Notes under the pieces: generated by a model
Told to the model about the DNA's origin: nothing
Seen by the model: only the letters and a program-made list of their open reading frames with translations
Databases searched by the model: none
Program-made: the position numbers and the translations under genes
In this document: positions 39,231-52,671 of the stretch, piece by piece
How the letters are laid out: the number at the start of each line of letters is the position of its first letter
How positions within the stretch are numbered: position 1 is the stretch's first letter
NCBI GenBank assembly: GCA_977017575.1
Contig: CDRNVI010000099.1
Coordinates: 124,001-188,000 of the forward strand
DNA: 64,000 nucleotides
Source of the DNA: Paramoeba atlantica
Lineage: Eukaryota; Discosea
Direction: 5' to 3'

Positions 39231-39700
39231 GGGGTACGCCACCCGCATCACAAACGACAGCAGCGTGAGCGTGTACCCCCGAGAGCATCGCAAACAGCCG
39301 CACCGCCGCCTGGGCCGTACTCGGGGACCCAAACCCCCGGTGCACCACATACACCCCCGCGGTGCTGCTCATGCCGAACCCCCCGACCAACGCCCCCGTC
39401 CCCAGGAGGGTCGCCCACTCCCCGACGTACTCGTCCCGTCCGAAATGGGCAAAGACGGATAGCGACATTAATAGAGAGAATAGAAAAAGGGAGAGGTCGA
39501 AGAGAGAGTGGGCGAACCAGCGGGTCGCGCTGTGGAGTCCCGCGAGGGCGTGGAGGTGGGGGGCGCGGGCGGTTCGCTCGGCGACGTGGTAGCCGGCGAA
39601 GACCCCGGGGATGAGGGAGAAGGGGAGGAGGAGGAGGGGGGCGAGTACGAGGGCGCGGGCCGCTGTGTCCGGGACCGCGGGGTCGGGGGAGATCGGGGGG
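39230..39700 (-). CDS. ABCA transporter, second membrane domain in GC-rich patch
   Basis: A minus-strand reading across this very GC-rich stretch gives LLLLPFSLIPGVFAGYHVAE, then RTARAPHLHALAG, then TRWFAHSLFDLSLFLFSLL and TLLGTGALVGGFGMSSTAGV. These are the ABCA TMD2 features: the LPFS helix, a VAERTARAPHL cytoplasmic coupling helix and several transmembrane segments. The frame changes at least three times within about 39200-39700, each time at or near a G or C run. That pattern fits assembly errors at homopolymers, although true decay cannot be excluded. Confidence 0.7.
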
Positions 39701-40140
39701 GAGGGGAGGGGGGGGGAGAGGGGGGTGAGGTGGAGGGGAGGGGGGAGGGGGGGGATTTCCGGGTTGGGTTGGGGAAAAGAGGGTGGTTGTCAAGGGGGGT
39801 GGATGGGGGTTGTTTGTTGGATTTTGGGGGTCTGGGGTTTTTGTTTGGATTGGGGTCGGATGGGTCGGCTCACTTTGGTTGTTGTGATCCCCGGTATTCG
39901 GTTTGATTTTGTTTTCCTCCGTTGGAGTGTGGTCTCCTTGGTTTGGATTTCGGTCTCTTTCCGTTCGATTTTGGTGATCCCCGGTTTTCGTTTTGATTTT
40001 TTTTTCCTTCGTTTGATTTTGGTTTCTTTCCGTTCGATTTCGGTGATCAACGGTTTTACTTTTGATTTTGTTTTCCTCCGTTTGGTAATCCCCGGTTTTC
40101 GTTTTTAAAGGGCTAAAGTCAATAGGAGGTTTTGTGGAGG
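39700..40140 (-). other. Low-complexity tract inside the ABCA gene
   Basis: The ABCA frame here encodes imperfect tandem repeats rich in Lys, Thr, Asp and Asn (units such as KTKTGDHQNRTERDRNPNQ), followed by a long Pro-rich run. It falls in what should be the large extracellular loop of the second half-transporter. The plus strand shows the corresponding G- and T-rich tract. A frame change occurs at its C-terminal edge, near 39690-39760. Confidence 0.6.
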
Positions 40141-43100
40141 ATGGATAAGAAGAAAAAGGAGAGGATAAAACATTTGTCGCATGGGCTTCACTCCCCATGG
40201 CGTGTTGTACGTAAGCACGAATTTGTGCCACGTGGAGAGCACGAAGGGTTTCGGGCAGGGCATGCGGGGCTGAAGCGTTGTGCCAAAGGATGTAGAGGGG
40301 GTCGTGGGAGTTTTCAGAGGGTATTTGGAGCGCTGCAGGGAGGTATACGGGGTCGGAGTGTGGGGAGGGTGAAGGCCAGAGGGTCGATTCCAGTGCTCTG
40401 TGGTTGATCGAGTGAAAGTCGAACGGGAGATTTGGGTTTGTATCCTCTAGTACCTCCTTTACGCAATATTCCGGTGGGAACAAAGTGGGTAAAGAAGTTG
40501 TCCACCAATCAGGCGGGTCGTCCGCCTTGTTTTCGTCAACACTTCTTTGTTTCCGACGAATTATGGGGAGTGGAAATGAGCACTCTGAAGCCTTCTTGTC
40601 CCCGAAAAAACTCCAACCCCATTGTGTTTTCGAGTACAGCATTGCACACGACGGTAAGGCTCCTTCCGGGGAAATCTCTAAAGGCGTGGGAGCCGCAACC
40701 TCCGACGCTCGCGTGTGCATCCACAAAATCATGAATAGAAGTGCCACAGGAAGAAGCGTAGCGCTGAGCAGATAGCGGCGATCTCGAAGGGTTACGGAGA
40801 GTCGTTGAGAGAGAATGCCTTTAACTTGACTTAGGAGTAAACGGTAGCGTGTTTGATGAAAACAGGGAGGCGGAAGGCTTTGAACATTGGTTGTATGTCG
40901 TGTCTGGTCAGCATGGCGTGTCGTATCAGCATTCATTCGTAGATTCGTGTTTTGTAATTCCTTTATAGAATTTGTTCTGGAAAACGGCTCCTTGGGATCG
41001 TGTTCCATAGTTTTGAATTCCTTCGGCTTCAAAGGTAGTGTCATCTCTCTTTCACTCGAAACGTATTTGAAAACATCCTCTAGGGTAGCATGTTGAATGC
41101 CCATGGACTCAATGCCATACTGGGTTCGCACGGTGGGGTCTTCTAAGGCCTCAAAAAGAGCAGCCAACGTTTCGGACTCTGTGGAGGGCAACGAAATCTG
41201 TATTTCCGCCTCACGATCTACGAGAATGCGGGTGTCTGGTACATGTTGCGAAATCAGAGAATAAAGCTCAGCGCGTGTCCGAAAGTTCTTATTATTTTCT
41301 GCATTACTTTCTCTAGAACTTTTACTTTCCTGCGAAGAGATGTTTGTAGGATCTGGCGGAGACACACTACGTGAAAACATCGACAAGGACAGAATGTATC
41401 CTGCTCCATACCGTTGCTTTAACTCCAAGGGCGTGCCTACACATCGTAGACGAGCTTTATGAAGAATCGCAATCTGTGTCCCCAGCGCGTCCGCCTCATC
41501 AAGATAATGCGTCGAGATCAACAACGTTCGCGGGCGAGACAAGTCAGAAATACAGTTTCCGTCTTTTTGACCATTTCCTGTTTTCCTTGCAACGTATTCC
41601 GACAGCAAATCCCACAGCGCCCTGCGGGAGGCAACGTCAATCCCAGCCGTGGGTTCGTCTAACACCACAAGCGGACTGTTTCCCAAAAGCGCCATAGAAA
41701 TCGACAGCTTACGTTTCTGACCCCCACTGAGTTGGGAGGGAAGAAAATGAGCCTTGTCAAGAAGATTCAATTTTCTCATCATTTCATTCACCTCGTGTTC
41801 AATTTCGGTCGAAGCATTGCCCAAAAAATCGGTTTCCTTATCTCCACATCGTATACTTTGTTTCAGTGCGGAAACAAAATACAAATGCTGAACCACCGTG
41901 AGTCCGGACCACAGCAAATTGTGTTGCGGACAGAACCCCATGGTCCCCGCATCGCGTAGCCTTTCACATTGCTGTGTGAGGGATTGTCCAAAGATTTGAA
42001 TATCCCCGGAGCTCGGCCGGAGCATTCCGGTCAGCATGTGAAGCACGGTGGATTTGCCTGCCCCGTTGTGGCCGAGCAGCACGGTGATACTGTGAGAGGG
42101 CAAGGCAAGGCAGAGGTCATCCACGGCAAGGGTAACCGAGGATGAATGTGCGAGTTGGGAATTCGCCGCTTGGTAGTTCGCTGTTTGGTACTTTGCAGTT
42201 TGATAATTTGAAGTTTCGTAATTTGAAGTTTGGTCATTTGCAGTTCGATCATTTGCAGTTTCTAGACGGTTGTTTTCAGAGATGTGAGCGTTTGAAAGCA
42301 TTGCCCTTTGTTGGGGAGGAGGAGGCAAGGTATCGGGAAAGGTTTTGCGTAGATGTTGGAGGTGGATTGTAGTGGAAGCGTCGGAACGGGGAACTGTTGG
42401 TTTGTTGGTGCAGCGTTTTGCCTTTGACCATGTCGTAGTCTTTACAGGGATCGTCGCTTTCCATAGATTTACGAGATGAAAAAGTGAGTTGTAAAAGTTA
42501 GACGTAAAGTCTTTGACAACCTCGAAAAATGGTTTCTGGATCCCGTAAGTGTTGGGTAGCACTTGATCCAGAAATAGAGCTAGGAACGCCGAGAAAATGA
42601 TGGATAAAAGAAGTAACCAACAGCTTTGGTAAAACCAGTTCGGGGACGCGCCTGTCAGAACTTCCAGGACCGATATACCACGACCACTGGATTCTCTTTT
42701 CACCATTTGACGCATCCATAATGTAAAACTTGTGCTAGAAAAGGGAAGCGCAAGTAGCACACTAAAGTTAGGCAAGGGATCTGAAGAAGGAGAGATTCTC
42801 AAAAAATGGAGTACGTACTTGCATACAATTTGAATCCAATAGAATGGATTGGTGTAGGCCACAAGGAGCTGGATCGTTTCCTCATCCTGACTTGTGGGTA
42901 ACATCAGGGATACCGGAAGAGTGCTCAGTGTAAAAATGAGCGGCGTGACCAGCGCGGCAAGTTGTGCACGTTCAAATAGGGTGGATAAAAGCGCAGAGAA
43001 TCCGATTAAGGAAAAGCAAAAAAGGAACAGAACCGCAAAAAGCACAAAAAATGAAGTTTGGGATAGTAACGTACGAGAGAGAGCAGTGCTTAACAGTCCA

Positions 43101-44510
43101 GAGCTTATGGCGGAGGAAAATGCATACGCGATAGCCCAAGAGGCATAATAAGAAGTTCTTCGAAGCCCCATAATCCACAACACCTCTCGTGTACGGGACT
43201 CTTTCTCCTCAACCAGGGCTTGGGTGAGATGTGAGACAAAATACGTGAAGCCAAAGATAAGCGTTAAAGGAAGATGAGGTCCGATTTGAGATAAGAAATC
43301 AAAGAGAAGTTTAGGCGGATCCGGGAAACGGACCAGAATAGGTTTTGTGGAGAAAGGAGAAGAACCTTCTACATCCTCTTTCCTTTGATACTGCGTTTGC
43401 TCGTCGCAAACGAACTCATCCAGCAAGGATTGTAGCACAAGAAAGCCGCTGGTAAGGTATTTCGTAAAAGGGGCGTTACTCCCTAGCACGGGAAGGAACA
43501 TTTCCATGTCATCGGTGTCCCAGGGGGCAGAACTCATTGCTTTGAATGAATCCGTGATGCCCTCTGGAGTCTTCTTTAGCGTGCTAGGAGGCAGGCGGGT
43601 GTGATTCATGTAAATAGCATAGTCATACTTCCCTGTTTCGTTATTAAATGTGCGAAAATCGACAATAGCCCAAACAACGCCTTGAGCACTGCAGGGGGGT
43701 GAGTTGACATTCGCAGCTTGTTCAGAAAGAGATGTTCGCTCACAAGCTTGCAGAGCGTCCGATATCGTGTTGAAATAGGTCGTTTCTATATTGCAGGGAA
43801 AGGTATAAGGTCTGTCAAGATGTTCAGTGTGTTCATCACTACTTGCGGTCTCGCATTTGAACGAACTCGAGTTGCGCATCCCTAACAAGCTCGCAGCAAT
43901 TGGATGTCTACGGAGTACGAATTTCTGAAATCGCTCCGCAATTTCCGATTCGTTCGAAGCAAACCACAACACTGTACTGGGAAAAAAGCGTTCCTTCAGC
44001 TCAACATCGGGATTCATATTCTCATTCAAACGGCTCGAATGTCTCGTTTGTCGCCTCGGCTGTAACTGAGAAAGTCGTTGAAAATGTTTCTGCAGGAGAA
44101 AAGCTTCCAATGAAGGGATTCGTTGCGGAACATTTCCTCTTACTCGATATCGTGGTGGATCTGGACCATCTTGTAAAGTTCCACTAATACACAAATCCGA
44201 TGGCGAAGGAAGACAGTAGAGAACAACCTCATTGGTCTGTGTTGACTTGGATGCAAAGGTATCACTCGGAGGGCGTTCGGCCAACGTAAACGCTTTTCGC
44301 TTTTTCGTGGCGTATACCCCATCCGCCTGTGGCCTTCTTGTTTTCAAACGTTCCCAAGGCAACGTATGCAGATTTTTCGTGTGAAACGCTGCGTAGTCTT
44401 CATCGCGTGTTTCAACATAATGAGTCCCTTTTTTCCTTGTAGCTCCCTTTTGACGTGATTTATGATTTCTTTCCCCGGAGAGCGGCGAAGCTACCAGGGG
44501 GCTCGTTCAT
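40140..44510 (-). CDS. ABC subfamily A transporter, TMD1-NBD1 and start of TMD2
   Basis: This is one open frame, continuous with the low-complexity tract. After an extracellular loop come transmembrane helices around PLTLIFGFTYFVSHL and the ABCA mark LVEEKESRTREVLWIMGL. More helices follow, up to SSTSFTLWMRQM. NBD1 follows: LLGHNGAGKSTVLHML, FCPQHNLLWSGL, LSGGQKRKLSISMALLG, LVVLDEPTAGID and LLISTHYLDEAD. A linker leads to the first helix of TMD2 (LLSATLLPVALLFMILWM). All NBD1 catalytic motifs are intact. The likely role is ATP-driven lipid or amphiphile transport in a cell or organelle membrane. Upstream, the frame connects to the N-terminal piece through a C5 run near 44495. Confidence 0.85.
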
Positions 44511-45232
44511 CTGTCATGTTCTGAAACCAGTCGGCAACTCCATCCATCACCCCTGATGTTTCTAGTGTGTCCAGTAAGTTCCCCAAAGCGGTTTCTGTTC
44601 CCTTAGCAGCATCTGTACGTTGAGTCTCCCCGTCTGATTTCGCGACCGATGTAAATTCGGGCAAATGATTCAAAAGCTCCCCGCTCTGTAGTTTCTTCAA
44701 CATCTCTGTGAGCCATTCAGAACCTTTATCTGCACGAAGACCTACGGGGTATGGCTTTCGAATTGCATCAGAAGGGCAGCGAGGAATTATGTGGAAGGCG
44801 GACAGCTTATAGCTGTCACGGAGGGAACAAATTCTGCCGCCCTGGGTTGTTGAACCAAAGAACTCGGTATCTAAATCGTATACATTTCCTTCAATGTAGG
44901 ATCGGGAAGGAGCAACACTTTTTACGTGGCCCGTCGCTTTGTAGCCCCATAGGGTAGGGGAGCAACAAAAACAATGGGAGCACGATTTCCAGAAACGTTT
45001 GCCATTTTCGATGTTTTTTTAACCAGTAGTGTTTTCGCGTGCAAAGCCGAAATTGCACCCAACTAGGGGAGGCGAAAATTTCGTAGTTGTCATAGGGAGA
45101 ATACACACCAGGTCGATGGTCATTTTCGTTATGAGATCGTTTTCGATACCTATACATCGAAAGTCGAGTGTGAGCCAGCCATATTAACCACACCGTATTA
45201 ACTACGATGAAGAAAAAGTCCATTGCGTTCAA
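44491..45232 (-). CDS. ABC subfamily A transporter, N-terminal part
   Basis: The likely start is MNAMDFFFIVV at 45232. RLCTRKHYWLKKHRKWQTFL and EIVLPLFLLL form the basic stretch and first helix typical of ABCA N-termini. That frame stops at 44891. Another frame continues with SYIEGNVYDLDTEFFGST, RADKGSEWLTEML and HLPEFTSVAKS, consistent with the first extracellular loop, to a stop at 44491. The next frame change, at C5 (GAGCCCCCTGG), leads into the main frame. Two single-base shifts are therefore needed. The whole gene would encode roughly 2600 residues. Confidence 0.7.
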
Positions 45233-45785
45233 AAGCCTTTAAGTGTCCGGTACCCTTTCGATTCAAAGGAATAAAAGTGAATGAACGAACCTCTTCTTCC
45301 CAATCTTTTGCTCGTGTTCGGTGTCGCGTCTAAAGATAAAAGTTCTGTACTCATCAGCTTTTCTAAAATCGTTCATTGCCAAATGAAAACCGAGTGTAGT
45401 GTCAATTCTATATCACGGATACAAAAAATCAAAGTGTCACACGATCGCGGTGCGTCCGATTTAGTAAGTATTTTGCTAATTTCACACTACATTCTAACAC
45501 ATATCATTCTACCCAAATCTATAAACACCAACATATTCAAAAAGCAAAAATACTAGAGTACTAGTATATCAAATACTCGTGTATATCTATACTCGTGTAT
45601 CCATTGAATGCGTGAAAAAACACATTGAAATCCTACCCAACCATACACCCCCTAAACGCACCCCCTAAAAGGGCGCTATCTAACACCTTCATTCCCCTTC
45701 CCCTCTCCCCCCCTCCTCTCAACCCCCCTTTTTTTCACCCTACTTCCTCCTTTCCTTTATTTTTACCCCCTTTCCCTCCCCCCCC
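45233..45785. other. Intergenic region with pyrimidine-rich tract
   Basis: No gene. This is the space upstream of the ABCA start and downstream of the SFT2-like gene (both on the minus strand). 45690-45790 is almost pure C and T on the plus strand. The rest is AT-rich (45440-45620, with repeated TACTCGTGTAT). No promoter motif can be assigned. Confidence 0.4.
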
Positions 45786-46257
45786 TCACCTCCCCACCCC
45801 CCTCACCACCGCCACCACCGCCGTCCTCCCATACGGGATGTACGACAGCCCGTACCACACCATCGCGACGTACTGCAGCACGCAGGCCAGCACGGTCAGC
45901 GTGCCGCTGTGCAGCACCAGCGCGGTCACCAGCGTGAGCCCCATCGCGGCGAAGTACACCGCGGTGGCCACGACCCGCTTCCGGTGGAACATGCGGCGGG
46001 CCTGGGCCCGGGGACCCGCCAGGAACCCCGAGGAGACCAGCGAGAGCACGTTGCTTAGCGTCACCAGGAAGCCGTAGAGCGCCCACTCGCGCTTGAAGAC
46101 GGCGACCCAGCTGAAGATGGAGAGCAGCAGGCCGGCGCCGAGGCAGAGGAAGAAGCCGTAGGGCGCGTTGGGTGAGGGAGAGGGCGGGGAACCAGACGGA
46201 GTTGTCCTCGGTGGGTTCGGAGGAGGAGGAGGGGTCGTCGGAGGAGAAGAGGAACAT
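45786..46257 (-). CDS. SFT2-like Golgi vesicle-transport membrane protein
   Basis: The product resembles the SFT2/GOT1 family: four-helix membrane proteins that act in Golgi vesicle traffic. The start [20 protein letters not shown] is followed by [11 protein letters not shown]. After a one-base frame change, the family core follows: [89 protein letters not shown] and [12 protein letters not shown]. The FLAGP, RRVAT and WY-LSYIP marks are those I know from SFT2. The gene is GC-rich. The shift lies near 46165 in a C run and may be an assembly error. The upstream flank is entirely microsatellite. Confidence 0.7.
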
Positions 46258-46315
46258 GGGGGACAGGGGAGGGGGATGGGGGTGTGGAAGGGAATAGAGA
46301 GGGGAGGAAGAGATG

Positions 46316-49191
<2,876 letters not shown>

Positions 49192-49276
49192 GAAAATATG
49201 GGGGGTTAAAAATCGTATAAATTGTCCATTTTTTGAAAATTAGCACCGCATTTGAGAGCTCTCGCAGAGATACGTG
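49192..49276. mobile_element. Mariner terminal-repeat remnant
   Basis: Diverged form of the end found near 5370-5472: a G6 run, TTGAAAATTAGCACCGCATT, the palindrome GAGAGCTCTC and CAGAGATACGTGTCACCTGA. There is no opposite end nearby. It lies directly between the microsatellite and a LINE type C fragment. Confidence 0.5.
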
Positions 49277-49684
49277 TCACCTGATATTGCCCTTTCGAGC
49301 TACCAGATTTAGAAACTGGAGGGTCTCGGGGCCGGGGACACCATAGGTGGTGAAGGCCAAAGGGAAGAAACCGATCCCCCTGGCCCCCGCCATCTCTTCG
49401 TGAGTACGCCGTTTTAGGCGTTCCGCCTGCATCACGGTGAAGGAGGGCTCCGCTGCCTCCTTGTCCACATAAGAATGTGCCAGTGGGTTCACCACCGTCA
49501 CGTCCACTAGAACGAGCCTCTTCCCCGGGAGGAAATAGATGTCCGGTCCCCGTCCGTTGTCAAACCTAGATTCGACCAGATCCGGGGTGAACCCATACTG
49601 AATCAATAGGTTCCGGAACGTCTCCTTAACCCCTTGTGACGGGAGGATTGGGTCTTCAATTCGGAAGGCGGCAAGACCTTCCAT
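49277..49684 (-). pseudogene. LINE type C fragment: endonuclease end
   Basis: 135 codons related to 6366-7410: LLIQYGFTPDLVESRF, then GPDIYFLPGKRLVLVDVTVV with NPLAHSYV, then GIGFFPLAFTTYGVPG. This is the PD-(D/E)xK nuclease portion only, with D and DVT in the expected places. The RT and finger are missing. Confidence 0.6.
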
Positions 49685-49703
49685 AATGATTGGTGGTTTT
49701 CAC

Positions 49704-50672
49704 TATCACTGAGATAATCGGATGTGAAATGGGCCGCACCCATTGGAAGTTGATTTCTCGCAGAGATCAAGAAACACTCTATGGTCTGTTGGTGTAACAG
49801 ACTGTTGGCGTGGATATTCCGGCATTGAGGAATTTTGCCGCTACCACGCGGTAAATCACAGCAAAGAGTTTGTAGAGCTGCATGGGTACGACACTAATCA
49901 TGCGGAGTGTCTACACGGCATCATAAAAATTTGAACGTACCTTCAGCATTACAACTATGGAATGTCCTCAATGGATTTGAAAAGAAATTTGTGGGTGCTT
50001 TTGAGACCCAGTGGCACAACACGCTTGAAACTGACTGGCGCATGATTCAAATTCCCGAAGACGGAAATTTGCGAAACTTGCCAATGCGTATAATCTGAGG
50101 GGGGGTGCGCATTTCTATGGTGCACGTACATGGCGCAGTATGGATGACGTCCCCCGTGGGGAAGAAGCTGTGACATGGAGGAAGAATCACTCTCTGTTTC
50201 GGAATCCTGTATGTCCTCGACATAGGGATGCGGAGATGAAGGATATCCCGGAAAACCAGGAATCTCTATCTGCATGTTTCACGCGGATGGGGAGCGTAAT
50301 CCGTGCAGAGAGAAGGTGAGCAAGTTTCTGCCGTTCGTTAACACGAGGACAACTTTGCAACCAGGCCAGCTTTTGTTACTCTTTGGGGATATCGCGAATA
50401 ATATGTGTGTCGGACAGATTGCCAGATTGCACCATAAAATCGTGTCAAAGTTTATTCATGATATCGGGAACGCTGCTCTGCACCAAGAAGAACATATGAA
50501 TTTGGTCGGATGCAGGTTGACGAAATCTTCATCGGGAAAAGGAATTATCACCGCGGAAGGCGGCAACGCCATACTGGTTAGTGGTTTGTCAGTATCACTG
50601 AGATAATCGGACGTGAAATGGGCTGCACCCATTGGAAGTTAGTTTCTCGCAGAGATCAAGAAACACTCCATG
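49704..50672 (+). pseudogene. Rearranged Merlin-like transposase remnant
   Basis: An 80-bp direct repeat (49704-49783 and 50593-50672) brackets transposase pieces. The first piece reads VTDCWRGYSGIEEFCRYHAV, then NHSKEFVELHGYDTNHAECL and, after a frame change near 49931, NVPSALQLWNVLNGFEKKF. It matches the D-VNH-HTN-E part of the transposase at 31552. The second piece (50274-50606) reads NPCREKVSKFLPFV and LLLLFGDIANNMCVGQIARL, matching the N-terminal part. The order C-terminal then N-terminal, with direct repeats, suggests a tandem duplication followed by deletion. Confidence 0.5.
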
Positions 50673-50739
50673 ATTTTATCACTCCCCATTCCGTTCCGAA
50701 TCCCTGTAACAAACTTTTAGAGAACACGAAAAGTTTGAT

Positions 50740-50950
50740 ACTGTAGACATTACCACGGGCTCAGAGGGTGATGATCCGGACTGGGATCCAGATGACGATA
50801 TATCATGCTATCCGGGTACCGCACCGACGACAGGGACTCTAGCGAAGACGAAACGCCTCTTTTCACGGGGTGGACTCACGAAACCTCTCATACACTGGAG
50901 GTTTATGAGGTGTATGAGGAGGTGTACGATGAGTAAGGAAGAAGTACATG
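50740..50950 (+). pseudogene. Acidic protein fragment with DDPDWDP motif
   Basis: A short frame contains TGSEGDDPDWDPDDD, similar to SEDDPNWDPEDES at about 36085. It runs into the 5' end of retrotransposon A3. It probably belongs to the surrounding transposon remnant. Confidence 0.3.
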
Positions 50951-50954
50951 TGCA

Positions 50955-52546
50955 AAGTGTGCCTTCACGTATGTTGCAAAGTGAAACCGAAAGGTCTGTG
51001 CATCCTAGCGTCCCTCTTCCCTCTTCGGAAGTCGTGGCTATAGACAGTTTACAAGCTCCCGGCAGAAGGCCCTGTAAGCATACGTGCCGCGACAAGACAA
51101 ATTGTTTGCACCAGTGCTGCAAAATAGGAGTCCTCATCACGGGTGCTACAAATAATCCTCGACCAGAACGGCACCTCGGGGAGTCACCACTAACACGGTC
51201 ACATAGTCCGACAGTAGCCACATCGATAGAAACCGATCCGCAAGTCTCGACAGATGCCATACCGAGCGAAGAGGCCCAGTATGAGGAACTGCCAACCGGT
51301 AATCCGCCGTCGTCCGCCGTAATATCAGCAAACACGGCCAACTATCGCCCGTGTCGGCACATATGCAGCAATAAAACTCAGTGCAAACACCAATGTTGCA
51401 AGACAGGGGTCATGATCATCGAAGAAAACAGTCAGAATCGAACATGATCACTCAGGAATTTGTTTACGAGGACATTTCCTGCTGATGCTAGCATAATATC
51501 ACCACAGAATCACCCTAGCTGGCCATCCGAGACAGGAAACTTGAGCGGTACGCAGGCTGTAAACCACGAACTCTCTCCTACACGCACTTCCCCGGAACCT
51601 CATGTTAGTAGAGATGGCAATATCCCACCTGAATCAGTCCCTCGCCGTAATTGCGCACATAAATGTAAAGACAAAACCAAATGTAAGCATTCATGTTGGA
51701 GTTCTCCTCAAAGCTGGCGAAATCGCATACTCTGCCATAAGCTGGACGGCGAAAAATATTCTATTCCCTGCGCTTGGTGATGCCGAACGCGCTGCAGCTT
51801 CTTCACAAGCTTCGGAACCGCCCGCCCCAGTCGTGGCACCCCGCCTACCAGTTCGCACCAACTCCCTGCCCCGCACGAGTCCACTGTCCAGCCCTCTACG
51901 ACATTTCCCACCAGCCCACGAGACGCAACCGGATTCCTCACCTTCTGTACCACGTATGGAATCCGTAGCAGAACCCGCGCCTTTGCCTTTACCTTTACCT
52001 CCCCCACCAGAAGTAAATCGCAGACGCACGATACTGCAGAGAATCCCTCGAGCCCAGCACGCCCCAGCCCCAACCATTCATCCCATTCCTGACCTGCAGA
52101 ATCTTCTCGAAACATTTGACACAATAACGGGAGGACGAGTTCTGGTACGTTTTACAGAGGAACAGTGGGGCAATATTATTGCGAAAATTGAGGAACGTTG
52201 CAATTTGTACGTGCACCCAGCGCGAAACGATGAGGATGCCCTGACTCAAGCTAAAACATTATCCGCGATCCTCGCCGTAACCGTCTTTGAAGCCGCACGG
52301 GAGAGCGACCCGACACACGGCTTTCCTTCTCCTGCGAACCAGAGCTGGCAGATGGCCCTTGGCCATCGAACGTACCACGAAGAGGCTTCGCACACATGTT
52401 CGCCAACTCAAACGTGCACTTACCTTCATGAAGGGGCCGCGAGAAACAAGCAGCGAGGAGAAATTAAGGAAGCAGAGAAAGCGTTGAAGTTGTACGTGGA
52501 GGAAGCTAATCTACAAAGAGGGAAATCGATCGACGATGGGCATTAA
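50955..52546 (+). pseudogene. Retrotransposon A3: cysteine motifs and linker domain
   Basis: Frames cover PCKHTCRDKTNCLHQCCK, PCRHICSNKTQCKHQCCK (near 51340-51400) and NCAHKCKDKTKCKHSCW. In the last of these the CC pair is lost through a frame break. A second frame carries the Pro-rich linker and RFTEEQWGNIIAKIEERC. At least two frameshifts and a stop near 51447 show decay. The sequence otherwise follows A2 closely. Confidence 0.65.
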
Positions 52547-52671
52547 CTCGGTTCCAGAGAAACCCGTGGACAGCTGCGGGCGAATGCCTAGATCGCACTG
52601 ACTCAATCCAGGAACCCGAGACGTCTTAACTTACAGTACCTCTTCAAGACGTTGAGAACTTCGCGGCATCA

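Noticed and set aside
38931..39614. Pro/Arg-rich plus-strand frames opposite the ABCA gene
   Set aside because: These are GC-rich shadows without stops. The minus-strand reading gives recognisable ABCA membrane segments.
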